Made by a program: the position numbers and the translations under genes. Of a stretch of DNA of 64,000 bases, positions 16,928 through 25,258 are shown in pieces (positions within the stretch are counted from its first letter, which is position 1; each line of letters opens with the position of its first letter). The notes below the pieces were generated by a model that was not told where the DNA came from, ran no database searches, and was given only the letters and a program-made list of their open reading frames with translations. The stretch is from Gluconobacter potus (GTDB lineage: Bacteria > Pseudomonadota > Alphaproteobacteria > Acetobacterales > Acetobacteraceae): the NCBI RefSeq assembly GCF_015244705.1, contig NZ_JABCQF010000003.1, forward strand, positions 124,001-188,000. Reading direction: 5' to 3'.

Positions 16928-18808
16928 ATGACCCTGTTTCCGCGCCTCCTGCGCCTGTGGCTGGGAACCTGCCTGCACACCACACGCTGGCAGGTCAGTG
17001 GCTCACCCCGCGCCCTCGAAACCCTGACAACCCCGGCGAAGGGTACGGTCGTCGCCTTCTGGCACCGCTCGCTGACACTCAGCCCGGCCCTGTGGTTCTG
17101 GGCGCGGACGCTGGAACCCCGCCTGGAACTGCGAGTACTGATTTCCCGTAATCCGGACGGAATGCTGATCGCAGACGTCGTCCGCCCTTGGGGCATCATC
17201 GGCATCCACGGCTCCTCCAGCAAGAAGGGCAAGAACAAGGGTGGAGCGGCCGTTCTGCGCACTGCTCTGAAGGAACTTGAAAAAGGCTCACTGGTCGGAA
17301 TCACACCGGACGGCCCCCGCGGCCCGGCGGAACAGGTGCAGCCCGGAGCCGTCGCGCTCTCCCGCCTTGCGGTCTGCGCGGTCGTCCCCGTCGGGATGGC
17401 CAGCACGAGTCTGCGCCTGCCCTCATGGGACGGGCTGGCTTTCCCGCTACCGTTCGGACGCGGCGCCCTCATCATGGGCGAGCCGCTCTTCCAGCCCGAC
17501 GCCACCATCCTTCAGAATGCCCTGAACGACGTCTCGCTCCGTGCCGAGAGCGTGGTGCGGCACCGGCAATCCAATCTGGCGGACCGTCTGTGGCGCCTGG
17601 CTGGAACCCTCATGGCCCCGGCGCTGACGGTCATGCTGCGCATCCGTCTGCATCGCGGCCGCGAACTCCCCGACCGCCTGCGTGAGCGCATGGGACTGGA
17701 GCGCACGGGCCCGCGCCGAGGCCACCGCCCCCCCGGGCAGCTTCTGTGGATCCATGCCGCCAGCGTCGGCGAGACCCTCTGCGCCCTGCCGCTCGCCGAG
17801 GCCCTGCTCGAAGCCCGGCCCGAAATGCGCATCCTCTTTACGACCGCGACAGTCACCGGCAGCGAGATCGTGGCCCGGCATCCGCTCTACGGGCAGCGGA
17901 TCATCCACCGCTTCATTCCCCATGACGTGCCACGCTGGCTCAGGCGCTTCCTGAACCTCTGGCAGCCGGAAGGCGCCATATTCGTGGAAAGCGAACTCTG
18001 GCCCGGCATCATCGCGGCCTGTTCGCGCCGCGATATCGCGGTCATGCTCGTCAACGGGCGCCTGTCGGACCGTTCAGCCCGTCTGTGGACCCGTCTGGGA
18101 GACCCCGCACGCCGCATGATGAAGCGCCTGTCCTGGGTAGCAGCCCGTGGTCCCGAAGACGCCGCCCGCTTCCGGGCACTGGGAGCGCTCCCGGTCTATG
18201 AAGATGGCGACCTCAAGCAGGACGCACCGCCTCTAGCCTATGACGAGGCGGAATATGCCCGGCTGAGGAGCCTGATCGGCGACCGTCCGATCTTTGTTGC
18301 CGCTTCCACCCATCCCGGCGAGGAAGAACTTGTCCTTAAGGCCGCGGAAAAATCCCGCAGGCTCCAGCCCGATCTGCTGACCATCATCGTCCCGCGCCAC
18401 CCGGCCCGCGGCGCAGAGCTGGCAGCCCGCTTTGACCTGCCCCGACGGGCGGCAGGTCAGGATCCGACACCGCAGACACAGATCTGGCTGGCCGATACGC
18501 TGGGCGAACTGGGTCTGTTCTACCGTCTGGCGGATCGCTGTTTTCTGGGCAATTCCCTTGCCGGAAAGGGCGGCGGCCACAACCCGTTCGAGCCGCTCCG
18601 TCTGGGCGTTCCCACGGCTACGGGGCCGAAAATGGAGAACTGGCGGGAGGCAATGGCCACCGTTTCTGATACAATCCATGTCGTGAACGATGTGGAGTGT
18701 CTGACACGATGGCTCGAATCCCCTCTCCCGCCCGTCAGGACAACGGGATTGCAGCGCTCCGTGGTGAGCGTCCTGCGGGACCGCATCCTGAAAACGGTTG
18801 AGCGATGA
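16928..18808 (+). CDS. waaA: DUF374 acyltransferase-like domain fused to Kdo transferase (KdtA/WaaA)
   Basis: One uninterrupted reading frame of 626 residues encodes two proteins usually made separately. Residues ~1-210 are a DUF374 (lysophospholipid-acyltransferase-like) domain with VAFWHRS near 42 and the family motif ITPDGPRGP near 128. Residues ~220-626 are 3-deoxy-manno-octulosonate transferase, with WIHAASVGE near 277 (catalytic Glu), VESELWPG near 357 and a late GGGHNPFEP motif. The enzyme transfers Kdo to lipid IVA at the inner-membrane face. The start is uncertain (16928, or an in-frame ATG at 16832); no strong ribosome-binding site is seen. It overlaps lpxK by four bases (ATGA), giving the coupled unit waaA-lpxK-lpxL. 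Confidence 0.9.
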   Translation: MTLFPRLLRLWLGTCLHTTRWQVSGSPRALETLTTPAKGTVVAFWHRSLTLSPALWFWARTLEPRLELRVLISRNPDGMLIADVVRPWGIIGIHGSSSKKGKNKGGAAVLRTALKELEKGSLVGITPDGPRGPAEQVQPGAVALSRLAVCAVVPVGMASTSLRLPSWDGLAFPLPFGRGALIMGEPLFQPDATILQNALNDVSLRAESVVRHRQSNLADRLWRLAGTLMAPALTVMLRIRLHRGRELPDRLRERMGLERTGPRRGHRPPGQLLWIHAASVGETLCALPLAEALLEARPEMRILFTTATVTGSEIVARHPLYGQRIIHRFIPHDVPRWLRRFLNLWQPEGAIFVESELWPGIIAACSRRDIAVMLVNGRLSDRSARLWTRLGDPARRMMKRLSWVAARGPEDAARFRALGALPVYEDGDLKQDAPPLAYDEAEYARLRSLIGDRPIFVAASTHPGEEELVLKAAEKSRRLQPDLLTIIVPRHPARGAELAARFDLPRRAAGQDPTPQTQIWLADTLGELGLFYRLADRCFLGNSLAGKGGGHNPFEPLRLGVPTATGPKMENWREAMATVSDTIHVVNDVECLTRWLESPLPPVRTTGLQRSVVSVLRDRILKTVER

Positions 18809-19788
18809 CGCGTCGTCCACCCCGTTTCTGGCTGCGCCCCACCCGCAGCATCGCCGCCCGTCTCCTGCGGCCGTTTTCCTTCATCGCCACGACACTCACC
18901 CGCCGCCGCCTCAGACAGCCGACCTTTCATGCTTCCGTTCCGGTCCTATGCTGCGGCAACATCACCACAGGCGGCACTGGCAAAACCCCCCTCACCCTTG
19001 ATCTCGTGCACCGCCTCAGGGACCGGGGCCATCATCCCCATATCCTGAGCCGGGGTCATGGCGGCCGCGAGCGCGGCCCGATCGGCGTCAATCCGAACCG
19101 CAGCACGCCGCGCGATGTGGGCGACGAACCGCTCCTCCTTGCACAGAGCGCCCCGACCTGGATCGGGGCCGACCGTGCCGAAACCGCCCGCCTCGCAATC
19201 TCCCAGGGCGCGGACTGCCTCGTCATGGATGATGGCTTCCAGAACCCCACCCTCCATCAGGACGTCTCCGTTCTCGTGGTGGACGGCGCGACCGGCTTCG
19301 GCAACGGATGCGTCCTCCCCGCAGGCCCCCTGCGCGAACCGATCGCCGACGCCCTAGCACGCGCCCAGGCCGTCGTCGTCATGGGCGACGATCGGCACAA
19401 CCTGATCCCGACGTTCCCGCCATATCTCCTGACCGCGCAGGCCAGACTGGTGCCCGGCCCCGAAATCCGGACCCTCCAGGGGCGACGCATTGTAGCCTTT
19501 GCAGGCATTGGACGCCCTGAAAAATTCTTCGACATGCTCCGGGACGCAGGCGTCGCCCCCATCCGTTCGCTCCCCTTCCCCGATCATCATTTCTATACGC
19601 CCCGTGACATCCAGCGCCTCGAAGCCCTCAGCCGGGAATCGGGAACCACGCTGGTCACGACCGCCAAGGACGCCGTGAAACTCCCATTCCCATTCCGTAC
19701 GCAGGTGAAGGTCATCGGCGTAGAGCTGCTCTGGGCCGACCCGAAATCCCCCGAACGCCTCCTCGATCTGCTGTTTTCCGCCTCGTGA
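18805..19788 (+). CDS. lpxK: Tetraacyldisaccharide 4'-kinase
   Basis: LpxK phosphorylates the 4' position of the lipid A disaccharide to give lipid IVA, at the inner membrane. The 327-residue protein has the Walker A motif GNITTGGTGKTP (51-62), the typical LpxK sequence LSRGHGG after it, and DDGFQNP with Walker B-like residues near 145. The N-terminal ~30 residues are basic/hydrophobic and may anchor it to the membrane. It overlaps the upstream Kdo transferase and the downstream acyltransferase by four bases each. LpxK makes the substrate for the Kdo transferase encoded next to it. Confidence 0.95.
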   Translation: MTRRPPRFWLRPTRSIAARLLRPFSFIATTLTRRRLRQPTFHASVPVLCCGNITTGGTGKTPLTLDLVHRLRDRGHHPHILSRGHGGRERGPIGVNPNRSTPRDVGDEPLLLAQSAPTWIGADRAETARLAISQGADCLVMDDGFQNPTLHQDVSVLVVDGATGFGNGCVLPAGPLREPIADALARAQAVVVMGDDRHNLIPTFPPYLLTAQARLVPGPEIRTLQGRRIVAFAGIGRPEKFFDMLRDAGVAPIRSLPFPDHHFYTPRDIQRLEALSRESGTTLVTTAKDAVKLPFPFRTQVKVIGVELLWADPKSPERLLDLLFSAS

Positions 19789-20699
19789 CGTCTTTCCTGT
19801 ACCGCGCGGAAACCCTTCTGGTCCGTGCCCTTCTGGCCGCGATCCGCACCCTCCCGCCCGCAGCCTCTTCCAGTCTGGGAGGGTTTGTGGCGCGCACAAT
19901 CGGACCGCTGCTGCCCGTCTCGAAAGTCGCAGACCGGAATCTTCAGCTCGCCCTGCCGGAATATGACGCTTCCGCGCGCCGCCGCATCGTCCGCGACTGC
20001 TGGGAAAATCTGGGGCGCACGGTGGGTGAGTTCCCCCATATCAGCCGCCTGAAACAGAACACGCCCTCCGGCGCGGGATGGAGCGTCGAAGGCGCGGAGC
20101 ATCTTGAAGAGGCCAAAGCATCGGGCCGGCCAGTCATTTTCTTCTCGGGTCATATCGGCAACTGGGAACTCATGCCGCCTGTCGTGGCGCGCTATGGCAT
20201 GCCGTTTGCGTCCTTCTACCGCGCAGCCAGCAATCCCGGCGTTGACCGCCTGATCCACAGGCTCCGGCAGGACGCGATGGGACAGGACGTGCCCATGTTT
20301 CCCAAAGGCGCAAAAGGCGCGCGCGCAGCCCTGAAATACCTGTCCAAAGGTGGGAATCTGGGCGTTCTGGGCGATCAGAAAATGAATGACGGGATCGAGG
20401 CCAGACTCTTCGGCCGCCCCGCCATGACGGCCTCCGCCGCAGCCGTGTTCGCCCTGAGACATGATGCCCTGATCGTGACCGGACATGTTCGCCGCGATGG
20501 TCCAGCCAGACTCGTGCTGGTCGTGGATGCGCCCTTCATGCCGGAAAAAACGGACGACCGCACCCAAGACGTCCTCGCCCTCACGCAGTTGTTCAATGAC
20601 CGTCTCGAATCATGGATCCGCGACATTCCGGGGTCCTGGCTCTGGCTGCACCGCCGCTGGGACAAATCCCTGTACCGGAATATGACAACACAGTGTTAA
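19785..20699 (+). CDS. lpxL: Lipid A lauroyl-type acyltransferase (LpxL/HtrB family)
   Basis: This 304-residue membrane acyltransferase should add a secondary acyl chain to Kdo-lipid A. The catalytic H-x4-E motif is HIGNWE near residue 122. FYRAASNPGVDRLI and GVLGDQKMNDG segments follow in family order (about 145 and 195). The start is GTG within the overlap GTGA with lpxK, so translation is coupled. Whether it is the LpxL or the LpxM paralogue cannot be told by eye. It ends the LPS cluster; 165 bases of non-coding DNA follow. Confidence 0.9.
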   Translation: MTSFLYRAETLLVRALLAAIRTLPPAASSSLGGFVARTIGPLLPVSKVADRNLQLALPEYDASARRRIVRDCWENLGRTVGEFPHISRLKQNTPSGAGWSVEGAEHLEEAKASGRPVIFFSGHIGNWELMPPVVARYGMPFASFYRAASNPGVDRLIHRLRQDAMGQDVPMFPKGAKGARAALKYLSKGGNLGVLGDQKMNDGIEARLFGRPAMTASAAAVFALRHDALIVTGHVRRDGPARLVLVVDAPFMPEKTDDRTQDVLALTQLFNDRLESWIRDIPGSWLWLHRRWDKSLYRNMTTQC

Positions 20700-20864
20700 G
20701 CTATGCACTGAGAGCATGGCAGATTTGTCACAGTAGGGATAGTTTGTGTCGCAAAACCGTCTCCAGACGTTATTAAAGATTGTGAAACGTACCTTTCGGC
20801 CCCTAGCCTGAACTCATCACCACGACCCGGGTGCCCTGCCCGGCTTTATGATGAGGACTTCCTG

Positions 20865-21248
20865 ATGGCGCAGGTGGCTCACCTTCACGACCTCTCTCAT
20901 GGCCGCAACGCGAGCAACATCGTACCTCTGCGCCAGGGCCTTCTCCCCCGTCACCGCGAGTACCTGCTGCGCTGGCTGGAAGCCGGGCAGCGCATGGGCG
21001 TTTTCGATGCGGAAATCGCACCGGCCGCCCATGACACCGTCAATGTGGACGGCACTGTCCCCGTTGATCATGTTCTGGTCTGGGTCCGCGAAAATCCCGA
21101 TCCCGCCTATATGCTGCGGCCCCAGGGCATGCGCTGGGTACTGATTGACCAGATCCGCGAGCATGAGCTTGGCAGCTATGCCAGCTTCGAGCTCGCCCTG
21201 CACGTCATCCGCCCGGTCCTGCCGCTCGCCGAGACCTGCGCCGCCTGA
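20865..21248 (+). CDS. Uncharacterised 127-residue protein
   Basis: I do not recognise it. It has a good ribosome-binding site (GAGGAC) and is followed by a strong terminator, so it looks like a monocistronic expressed gene. The protein is soluble without signal or membrane segment. It contains LLPRHREYLLRWLEAGQRMG in its first third, a middle beta segment (VPVDHVLVWVRENPDP), and RWVLIDQIREHELGSYASFE. It is rich in His, Arg and Leu and has a single cysteine near the end. Codon use looks like its neighbours. Probably lineage-restricted. Confidence 0.6.
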   Translation: MAQVAHLHDLSHGRNASNIVPLRQGLLPRHREYLLRWLEAGQRMGVFDAEIAPAAHDTVNVDGTVPVDHVLVWVRENPDPAYMLRPQGMRWVLIDQIREHELGSYASFELALHVIRPVLPLAETCAA

Positions 21249-21280
21249 TCCTGCGCCCGGATTTCCTCGACCAGACATAA

Positions 21281-21318
21281 AAAAAGCGCGCCGTTCAGAA
21301 AACGGACGCGCTTTTCTT
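21281..21318. terminator. Bidirectional intrinsic terminator
   Basis: AAAAGCGCG-CCGTT and AACGG-ACGCGCTTTT pair with one bulge, flanked by A-run and T-run on opposite sides. It can end both the 127-residue gene (plus) and the lpoA-like gene (minus), which converge here. Confidence 0.85.
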
Positions 21319-21334
21319 TTGAAAAAATACCGTA

Positions 21335-22714
21335 TCAGCTCGGACGGATCGCCACATCCCGCGAAGCTGGTACAACGATGCGGGCACCACCGCCACGCTG
21401 GATCTGATAGATCGCCAGTGCCCGCGTGACATGCCCGTCCGGCCGCAGGCGGAACAGCCCGTCCACACCCATGTAACCATCCGGCCGCGTCAGGGCCTGC
21501 ATCGTCACGCCACCCTGACGGATCAGGCTTCCGGCCAGGGCCGCGGCGTCATAGGCGAAATCCGTGACGGGTGACGGCGCCTGTTTGTACAAAGCCCGGT
21601 ACTGCGCGACATAGCCCATGCGGTCATGCGCATCGGACGCTGCATACCAGGCCCCATGCAGCGCACCGAGCTTGCCATCAAACGCTTTCCACAGCGCCGG
21701 CCCCATGATCTGGACCTGCGACGAATCGATATGATCCGCCTGGAGCGCCGTAATGACCCGTCCCAGTTCCAGCCCCGTATCGGCCAGCACCAACGCATCG
21801 AATGGCGGCGGCGGAACTGGTACGGCCTGAGGCGCCGGTGCCGGAGTGGCCGCTGGCGTAGCCAGCGGCGTAGTACCCGTTTCTGCCGACCCTGCCGGGT
21901 TTGCCACAGTCTCACCCGTCGGATCGATCGCGGATGGTCCGGCCGGGACATCTGTCGGCGCAGGCGCCGGAGCGGCGGGCTGGCGCGTTTCGATGGCGGA
22001 GAGCGTCTTCAGGCCGTCATCGATATTCTGCGCGTCCATCGTATGGAACACGATCTGCGGATCCTTCAGACCCGCATCGCGGCAGGCCCGTGCCAAACCA
22101 TCACCCATCGCATGTCCGAAGGCATTGTCCGGCAGGAAGGCCGCGAAAGTCCGGCGTCCCGTCGCCCGGGCGGCATCCACCATCCGGCGCACCTGCTGCT
22201 CCGGTGTCAGACCCATGACCCAGACGCCCGGACGGGCCTGCGTAGAGTCGCTGGTAAAGGCCAGTTCCGGCTTGCCCGCATTGACGGCGAGCGGTGCCGC
22301 GGCAGACGTTTCCGTTGCGGTCAGAGGCCCCAGCAGGATGGCATCACCACGCGACAGCGCATCCCGGGCCGCCTGCTCAGCGCCGCCCGGGGCATTGGTG
22401 TCATGCACGTCCAGCGCAGGCGATCCCTTGGCCGAAAGGGCCAGCTTCGCCGCATCGCGCATCCGCAGACCATAAGCGGCATTGCGCCCCGTCAGCGGCA
22501 GGATCAGCCCGACATCATGCGCGCCCGGACCTTCCGAAACACCCGGAACGCCGCCCACACCCGGCACGGAAGACGACCCGCCACCCGAGCAGGCGGCAAG
22601 GGTCAGGAAGGTTCCTGCGGCGAGGCCGGTGCTTACACCCTTGCGCAGACGGCTCAACGGGCGACAATGCCCCCCTGAGTTTGTCACCGAGGATGCAGAT
22701 GTCCGAAAAGTCAT
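21335..22714 (-). CDS. LpoA-like lipoprotein with periplasmic-binding fold
   Basis: This 459-residue protein has a type II signal with lipobox LAAC (Cys42), then a Ser/Gly linker and a branched-chain-amino-acid-binding-like fold (VGLILPLTGRNAAYG near 65). A Pro/Ala/Thr-rich insert (about 245-320) lies between the lobes. Such proteins beside rsmI are the penicillin-binding-protein activator LpoA family, although those of alphaproteobacteria are only distantly related to the E. coli one. The ATG at 22714 lies inside rsmI (starts overlap by 16 bases); a GTG at 22690 would avoid the overlap. It ends at a shared terminator. Confidence 0.8.
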   Translation of the reverse strand: MTFRTSASSVTNSGGHCRPLSRLRKGVSTGLAAGTFLTLAACSGGGSSSVPGVGGVPGVSEGPGAHDVGLILPLTGRNAAYGLRMRDAAKLALSAKGSPALDVHDTNAPGGAEQAARDALSRGDAILLGPLTATETSAAAPLAVNAGKPELAFTSDSTQARPGVWVMGLTPEQQVRRMVDAARATGRRTFAAFLPDNAFGHAMGDGLARACRDAGLKDPQIVFHTMDAQNIDDGLKTLSAIETRQPAAPAPAPTDVPAGPSAIDPTGETVANPAGSAETGTTPLATPAATPAPAPQAVPVPPPPFDALVLADTGLELGRVITALQADHIDSSQVQIMGPALWKAFDGKLGALHGAWYAASDAHDRMGYVAQYRALYKQAPSPVTDFAYDAAALAGSLIRQGGVTMQALTRPDGYMGVDGLFRLRPDGHVTRALAIYQIQRGGGARIVVPASRDVAIRPS

Positions 22715-23640
22715 GTTCCGCTGAAACTCCCTTGAGCGATGCGGCTGAAACGTTACCGGCCGCCCCCCTGCCAGCGCAGGGCCAGGCCGAAGGTGGATGT
22801 CTGATATTGGTTGCAACGCCGATCGGCAACCTGGCCGATATCAGCGAACGCGCGATCGAGGCGCTGAACACCGTTGACGCGATCCTCTGCGAGGACACGC
22901 GCGTCACGGCAAAGCTCCTGCTTTCGCGCAATATTGCCACACCGACCCGGACACTGCACGACCATAACGAACAGGACCGCACTCCGTTCCTGATCGAAAA
23001 GCTGCAGGACGGCGCACGCTATGCCGTTGTCTCCGACGCAGGAACGCCCCTGGTCTCCGATCCCGGATACCGGCTGGTCCGCGCGGCCATCGCGGCCGGC
23101 ATCCATGTCACAGCCATTCCCGGTCCGAACGCCGTTGTCACGGCCCTGACGCTGTCGGGCCTGCCGCCCCTACCCTTCATGTTCCTGGGCTTTCCCGCAC
23201 CCCGAAGCGAAGCCCGCAAGACCGGTTTTGCCACCCTGCGCGCCGCTGAACAGGCCGGACTGCATTCCACACTGATCTGGTACGAAGCCCCACACCGGCT
23301 GATCGAAACACTCGAAGACCTGATCGACGTCTTCGGCCCGGAGCGCGAAGCCGCCGTCGGCCGTGAACTCACCAAGCGTTTCGAGGAGATGGTGCGCGGC
23401 ACGCTGACAGAGGTTCTGGAACATTTCCGCACCACAGCACCGCGGGGCGAAATCACGCTCCTGATCGGTCCCTCTGCCGAAGATGACAGCGGTGCCGCCG
23501 ATCTGGACACGCATCTGCGCGAGGCCCTGACGACCCATTCCGTCAAGGATGCCGCCGCCCTCGTGGCGGGAATCGTCAAGCTGCCCAAACGCACGGTCTA
23601 TGCACGCGCGCTGGAGCTTTCACGCGAGCTGAAAGACTGA
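22699..23640 (+). CDS. rsmI: 16S rRNA (cytidine1402-2'-O)-methyltransferase
   Basis: RsmI methylates the 2'-hydroxyl of C1402 in the ribosomal decoding centre. The 313-residue protein has the tetrapyrrole-methylase fold signatures LVATPIGNLADISERA (about 33-48), CEDTR near 60, VSDAGTPLVSDPG near 110 and IPGPNAVVTAL near 137. The ATG at 22699 has GAGG six bases before it; an alternative ATG lies two codons upstream. About 30 Ala/Pro-rich residues precede the domain. It is divergent from the lpoA-like gene and their 5' ends overlap or touch, so each promoter must lie in the other's coding sequence. The usual follower yraN is missing here. Confidence 0.93.
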   Translation: MSEKSCSAETPLSDAAETLPAAPLPAQGQAEGGCLILVATPIGNLADISERAIEALNTVDAILCEDTRVTAKLLLSRNIATPTRTLHDHNEQDRTPFLIEKLQDGARYAVVSDAGTPLVSDPGYRLVRAAIAAGIHVTAIPGPNAVVTALTLSGLPPLPFMFLGFPAPRSEARKTGFATLRAAEQAGLHSTLIWYEAPHRLIETLEDLIDVFGPEREAAVGRELTKRFEEMVRGTLTEVLEHFRTTAPRGEITLLIGPSAEDDSGAADLDTHLREALTTHSVKDAAALVAGIVKLPKRTVYARALELSRELKD

Positions 23641-23651
23641 AGCCTCAGTCT
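23634..23651. terminator. Hairpin spanning the rsmI and lolA stop codons
   Basis: AGACTGA and TCAGTCT make a perfect 7-bp stem with loop AGCC. It spans both convergent stop codons, which are only four bases apart. No T-run follows on either strand. Confidence 0.4.
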
Positions 23652-24271
23652 GCCTTGGGGAGTACGAACAGGGACTGAGGCACGGTCCCGCCCAGACGTA
23701 CATCGGACAGGGCAATCGTGGTCGTGCGTCCCTGCGCATCCACGACCGTCCAGCCCAGAAGCCCGAGCGGCGCATCGGACAGAACGAGCGTCAGGGTGCC
23801 TTCCCCCGCACTCTGCGTCCGCACCACCTGCACCCGGATCTGTCCGTTACTGTGCTCGAAGCCCGTCACCGTCACATCGCCCGACAGCTTGAGTTCCGGC
23901 CGCAACAGAAGCCCCAGCGGCGTGCGGTCCAGCGGAATGGTCGTGACCTGATCGACGCTGCGATCCTGAAACACCACACGCCCGTCATTGGCGACCAGCA
24001 GCAGCGGACTCGGCTTATCGTAATCGAAACGCATGCGGCCCGGCCGGTCGAGCGTCGCTGTTCCGACAGTCGTGCTGCCATCTGCCGCCGTCTGCCTGAA
24101 GCGCGCCTGAAGGGTCGTGACCTGCCCCAGCGCGTCCTCAATCCGTGAAATCCAGCCCTGATCCGCAGGACGAAGCTGGGCGGGAGTCGCCTGCGCAAAA
24201 GCCATGGATGGCAGGGCAACGGGCAGCAGCGCCACCAGAGCGGCAGCGCGGAAAAAAGAACGGTTCATCAT
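23645..24271 (-). CDS. lolA: Outer-membrane lipoprotein carrier protein LolA
   Basis: LolA ferries lipoproteins across the periplasm from LolCDE to the outer membrane. The 208-residue protein has a Sec signal (basic start, hydrophobic stretch, cleavage after about AFA). A beta-rich domain follows, with TLQARFRQTAADGSTTVGTA after ~50 and the DRPGRMRFDYDKPSPLLLVANDG stretch (about 78-100), both typical of the family. It starts three bases after the mbfA stop and is probably the last gene of rsmE-gshA-mbfA-lolA. It serves lipoproteins such as BamB and LptM encoded in this window. Confidence 0.9.
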   Translation of the reverse strand: MMNRSFFRAAALVALLPVALPSMAFAQATPAQLRPADQGWISRIEDALGQVTTLQARFRQTAADGSTTVGTATLDRPGRMRFDYDKPSPLLLVANDGRVVFQDRSVDQVTTIPLDRTPLGLLLRPELKLSGDVTVTGFEHSNGQIRVQVVRTQSAGEGTLTLVLSDAPLGLLGWTVVDAQGRTTTIALSDVRLGGTVPQSLFVLPKAD

Positions 24272-24274
24272 GTC

Positions 24275-25231
24275 TCAGGAACTGCCAATCAGCACACCGG
24301 TTGCAAAAACGAGAGCCCCGCCGAGAAAGACCTGCACCATGGCCGATCCGAACGGTGTGTCCTGATACCGCCAGCGCACCCAGGAAATCAGCAGAAGCTC
24401 GATCGCCACGGCAATAATCGCGACACCAAAGGCGAGATGGAAATCCGGCACAAGGAACGGCAACGTATGCCCGATCCCGCCCCCAAAGGTCATGGCGCCG
24501 CAGATCAGACCACGCAGCAGCGGAGCCCCACGCCCGGACAGCTTGCCATCATCCGCCAGCGCTTCCGCCAGCCCCATGGAAATCCCGGCTCCCAGCGAGG
24601 CCGCAAGCCCGACCAGAAAGGCCGCATGCGGACTATGCGTTGCAAACGCCGCGGCAAAGACGGGCGCCAGCGTCGAAACCGAGCCATCCATGAGCCCGAC
24701 CAGCCCCGGCTGCACGACCCGCAGAACAAAATCCCGGCGGCTGTGCTCGTCCTCGCGGTCACGCGTGTTGTCATTCAGATGCGCATCTTCCAGGCGCCGC
24801 GCCTCACGCTGATGCCGGTCTTCCTCGGTCGCCAGATCGCCCAGCAGCTTGCGGATTTCCGCATCATTGGTCTGCCCGGCGGCCTGACGATAGAACCGCG
24901 CGGCCTGCCGCTCCATGTCGGCCGCCTGCGCCCGGATCGCCTCGATCCCGCGATTCTGCATCTGCCAGGCGGATTTGCGGGACGGAAATCCCTGCACATC
25001 CTGCCGGCGGACCAGCGGGATATGATTACCGAACCGCCGGACGAACAGGTCGATCAGCGCGCGGCGATGGTGGTTTTCCTCTTCCGCCATGTCCTGGAAG
25101 ATGGCGGCACTGTCGGGATAATCCTCCGCCAGCATCTGGCCGAAATCCGCGTAAATATGACCATCCTCCTCCTCGCTGGCGATGGCCAGCGCAAGGATTT
25201 CGCGTTCGGTCAGATCGGAAAGTTTCGTCAC
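24275..25231 (-). CDS. mbfA: Membrane-bound ferritin MbfA (ferritin-like plus VIT1 domain)
   Basis: The 318-residue protein joins a rubrerythrin/ferritin-like four-helix domain (about 1-165) to a VIT1/CCC1 membrane domain (about 175-318, roughly five membrane segments). Iron-ligand motifs are intact: [10 protein letters not shown] (18-27), EEENHHR (50-56) and [10 protein letters not shown] near 138. In rhizobia MbfA exports Fe(II) and protects from iron and peroxide stress; that role is inferred here. Its start is 27 bases after gshA, so expression may be linked to glutathione synthesis. No iron-box is visible in that short gap. Confidence 0.9.
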   Translation of the reverse strand: MTKLSDLTEREILALAIASEEEDGHIYADFGQMLAEDYPDSAAIFQDMAEEENHHRRALIDLFVRRFGNHIPLVRRQDVQGFPSRKSAWQMQNRGIEAIRAQAADMERQAARFYRQAAGQTNDAEIRKLLGDLATEEDRHQREARRLEDAHLNDNTRDREDEHSRRDFVLRVVQPGLVGLMDGSVSTLAPVFAAAFATHSPHAAFLVGLAASLGAGISMGLAEALADDGKLSGRGAPLLRGLICGAMTFGGGIGHTLPFLVPDFHLAFGVAIIAVAIELLLISWVRWRYQDTPFGSAMVQVFLGGALVFATGVLIGSS

Positions 25232-25258
25232 GTAGGCAGCAGATCCCGTCTCGTAAAA

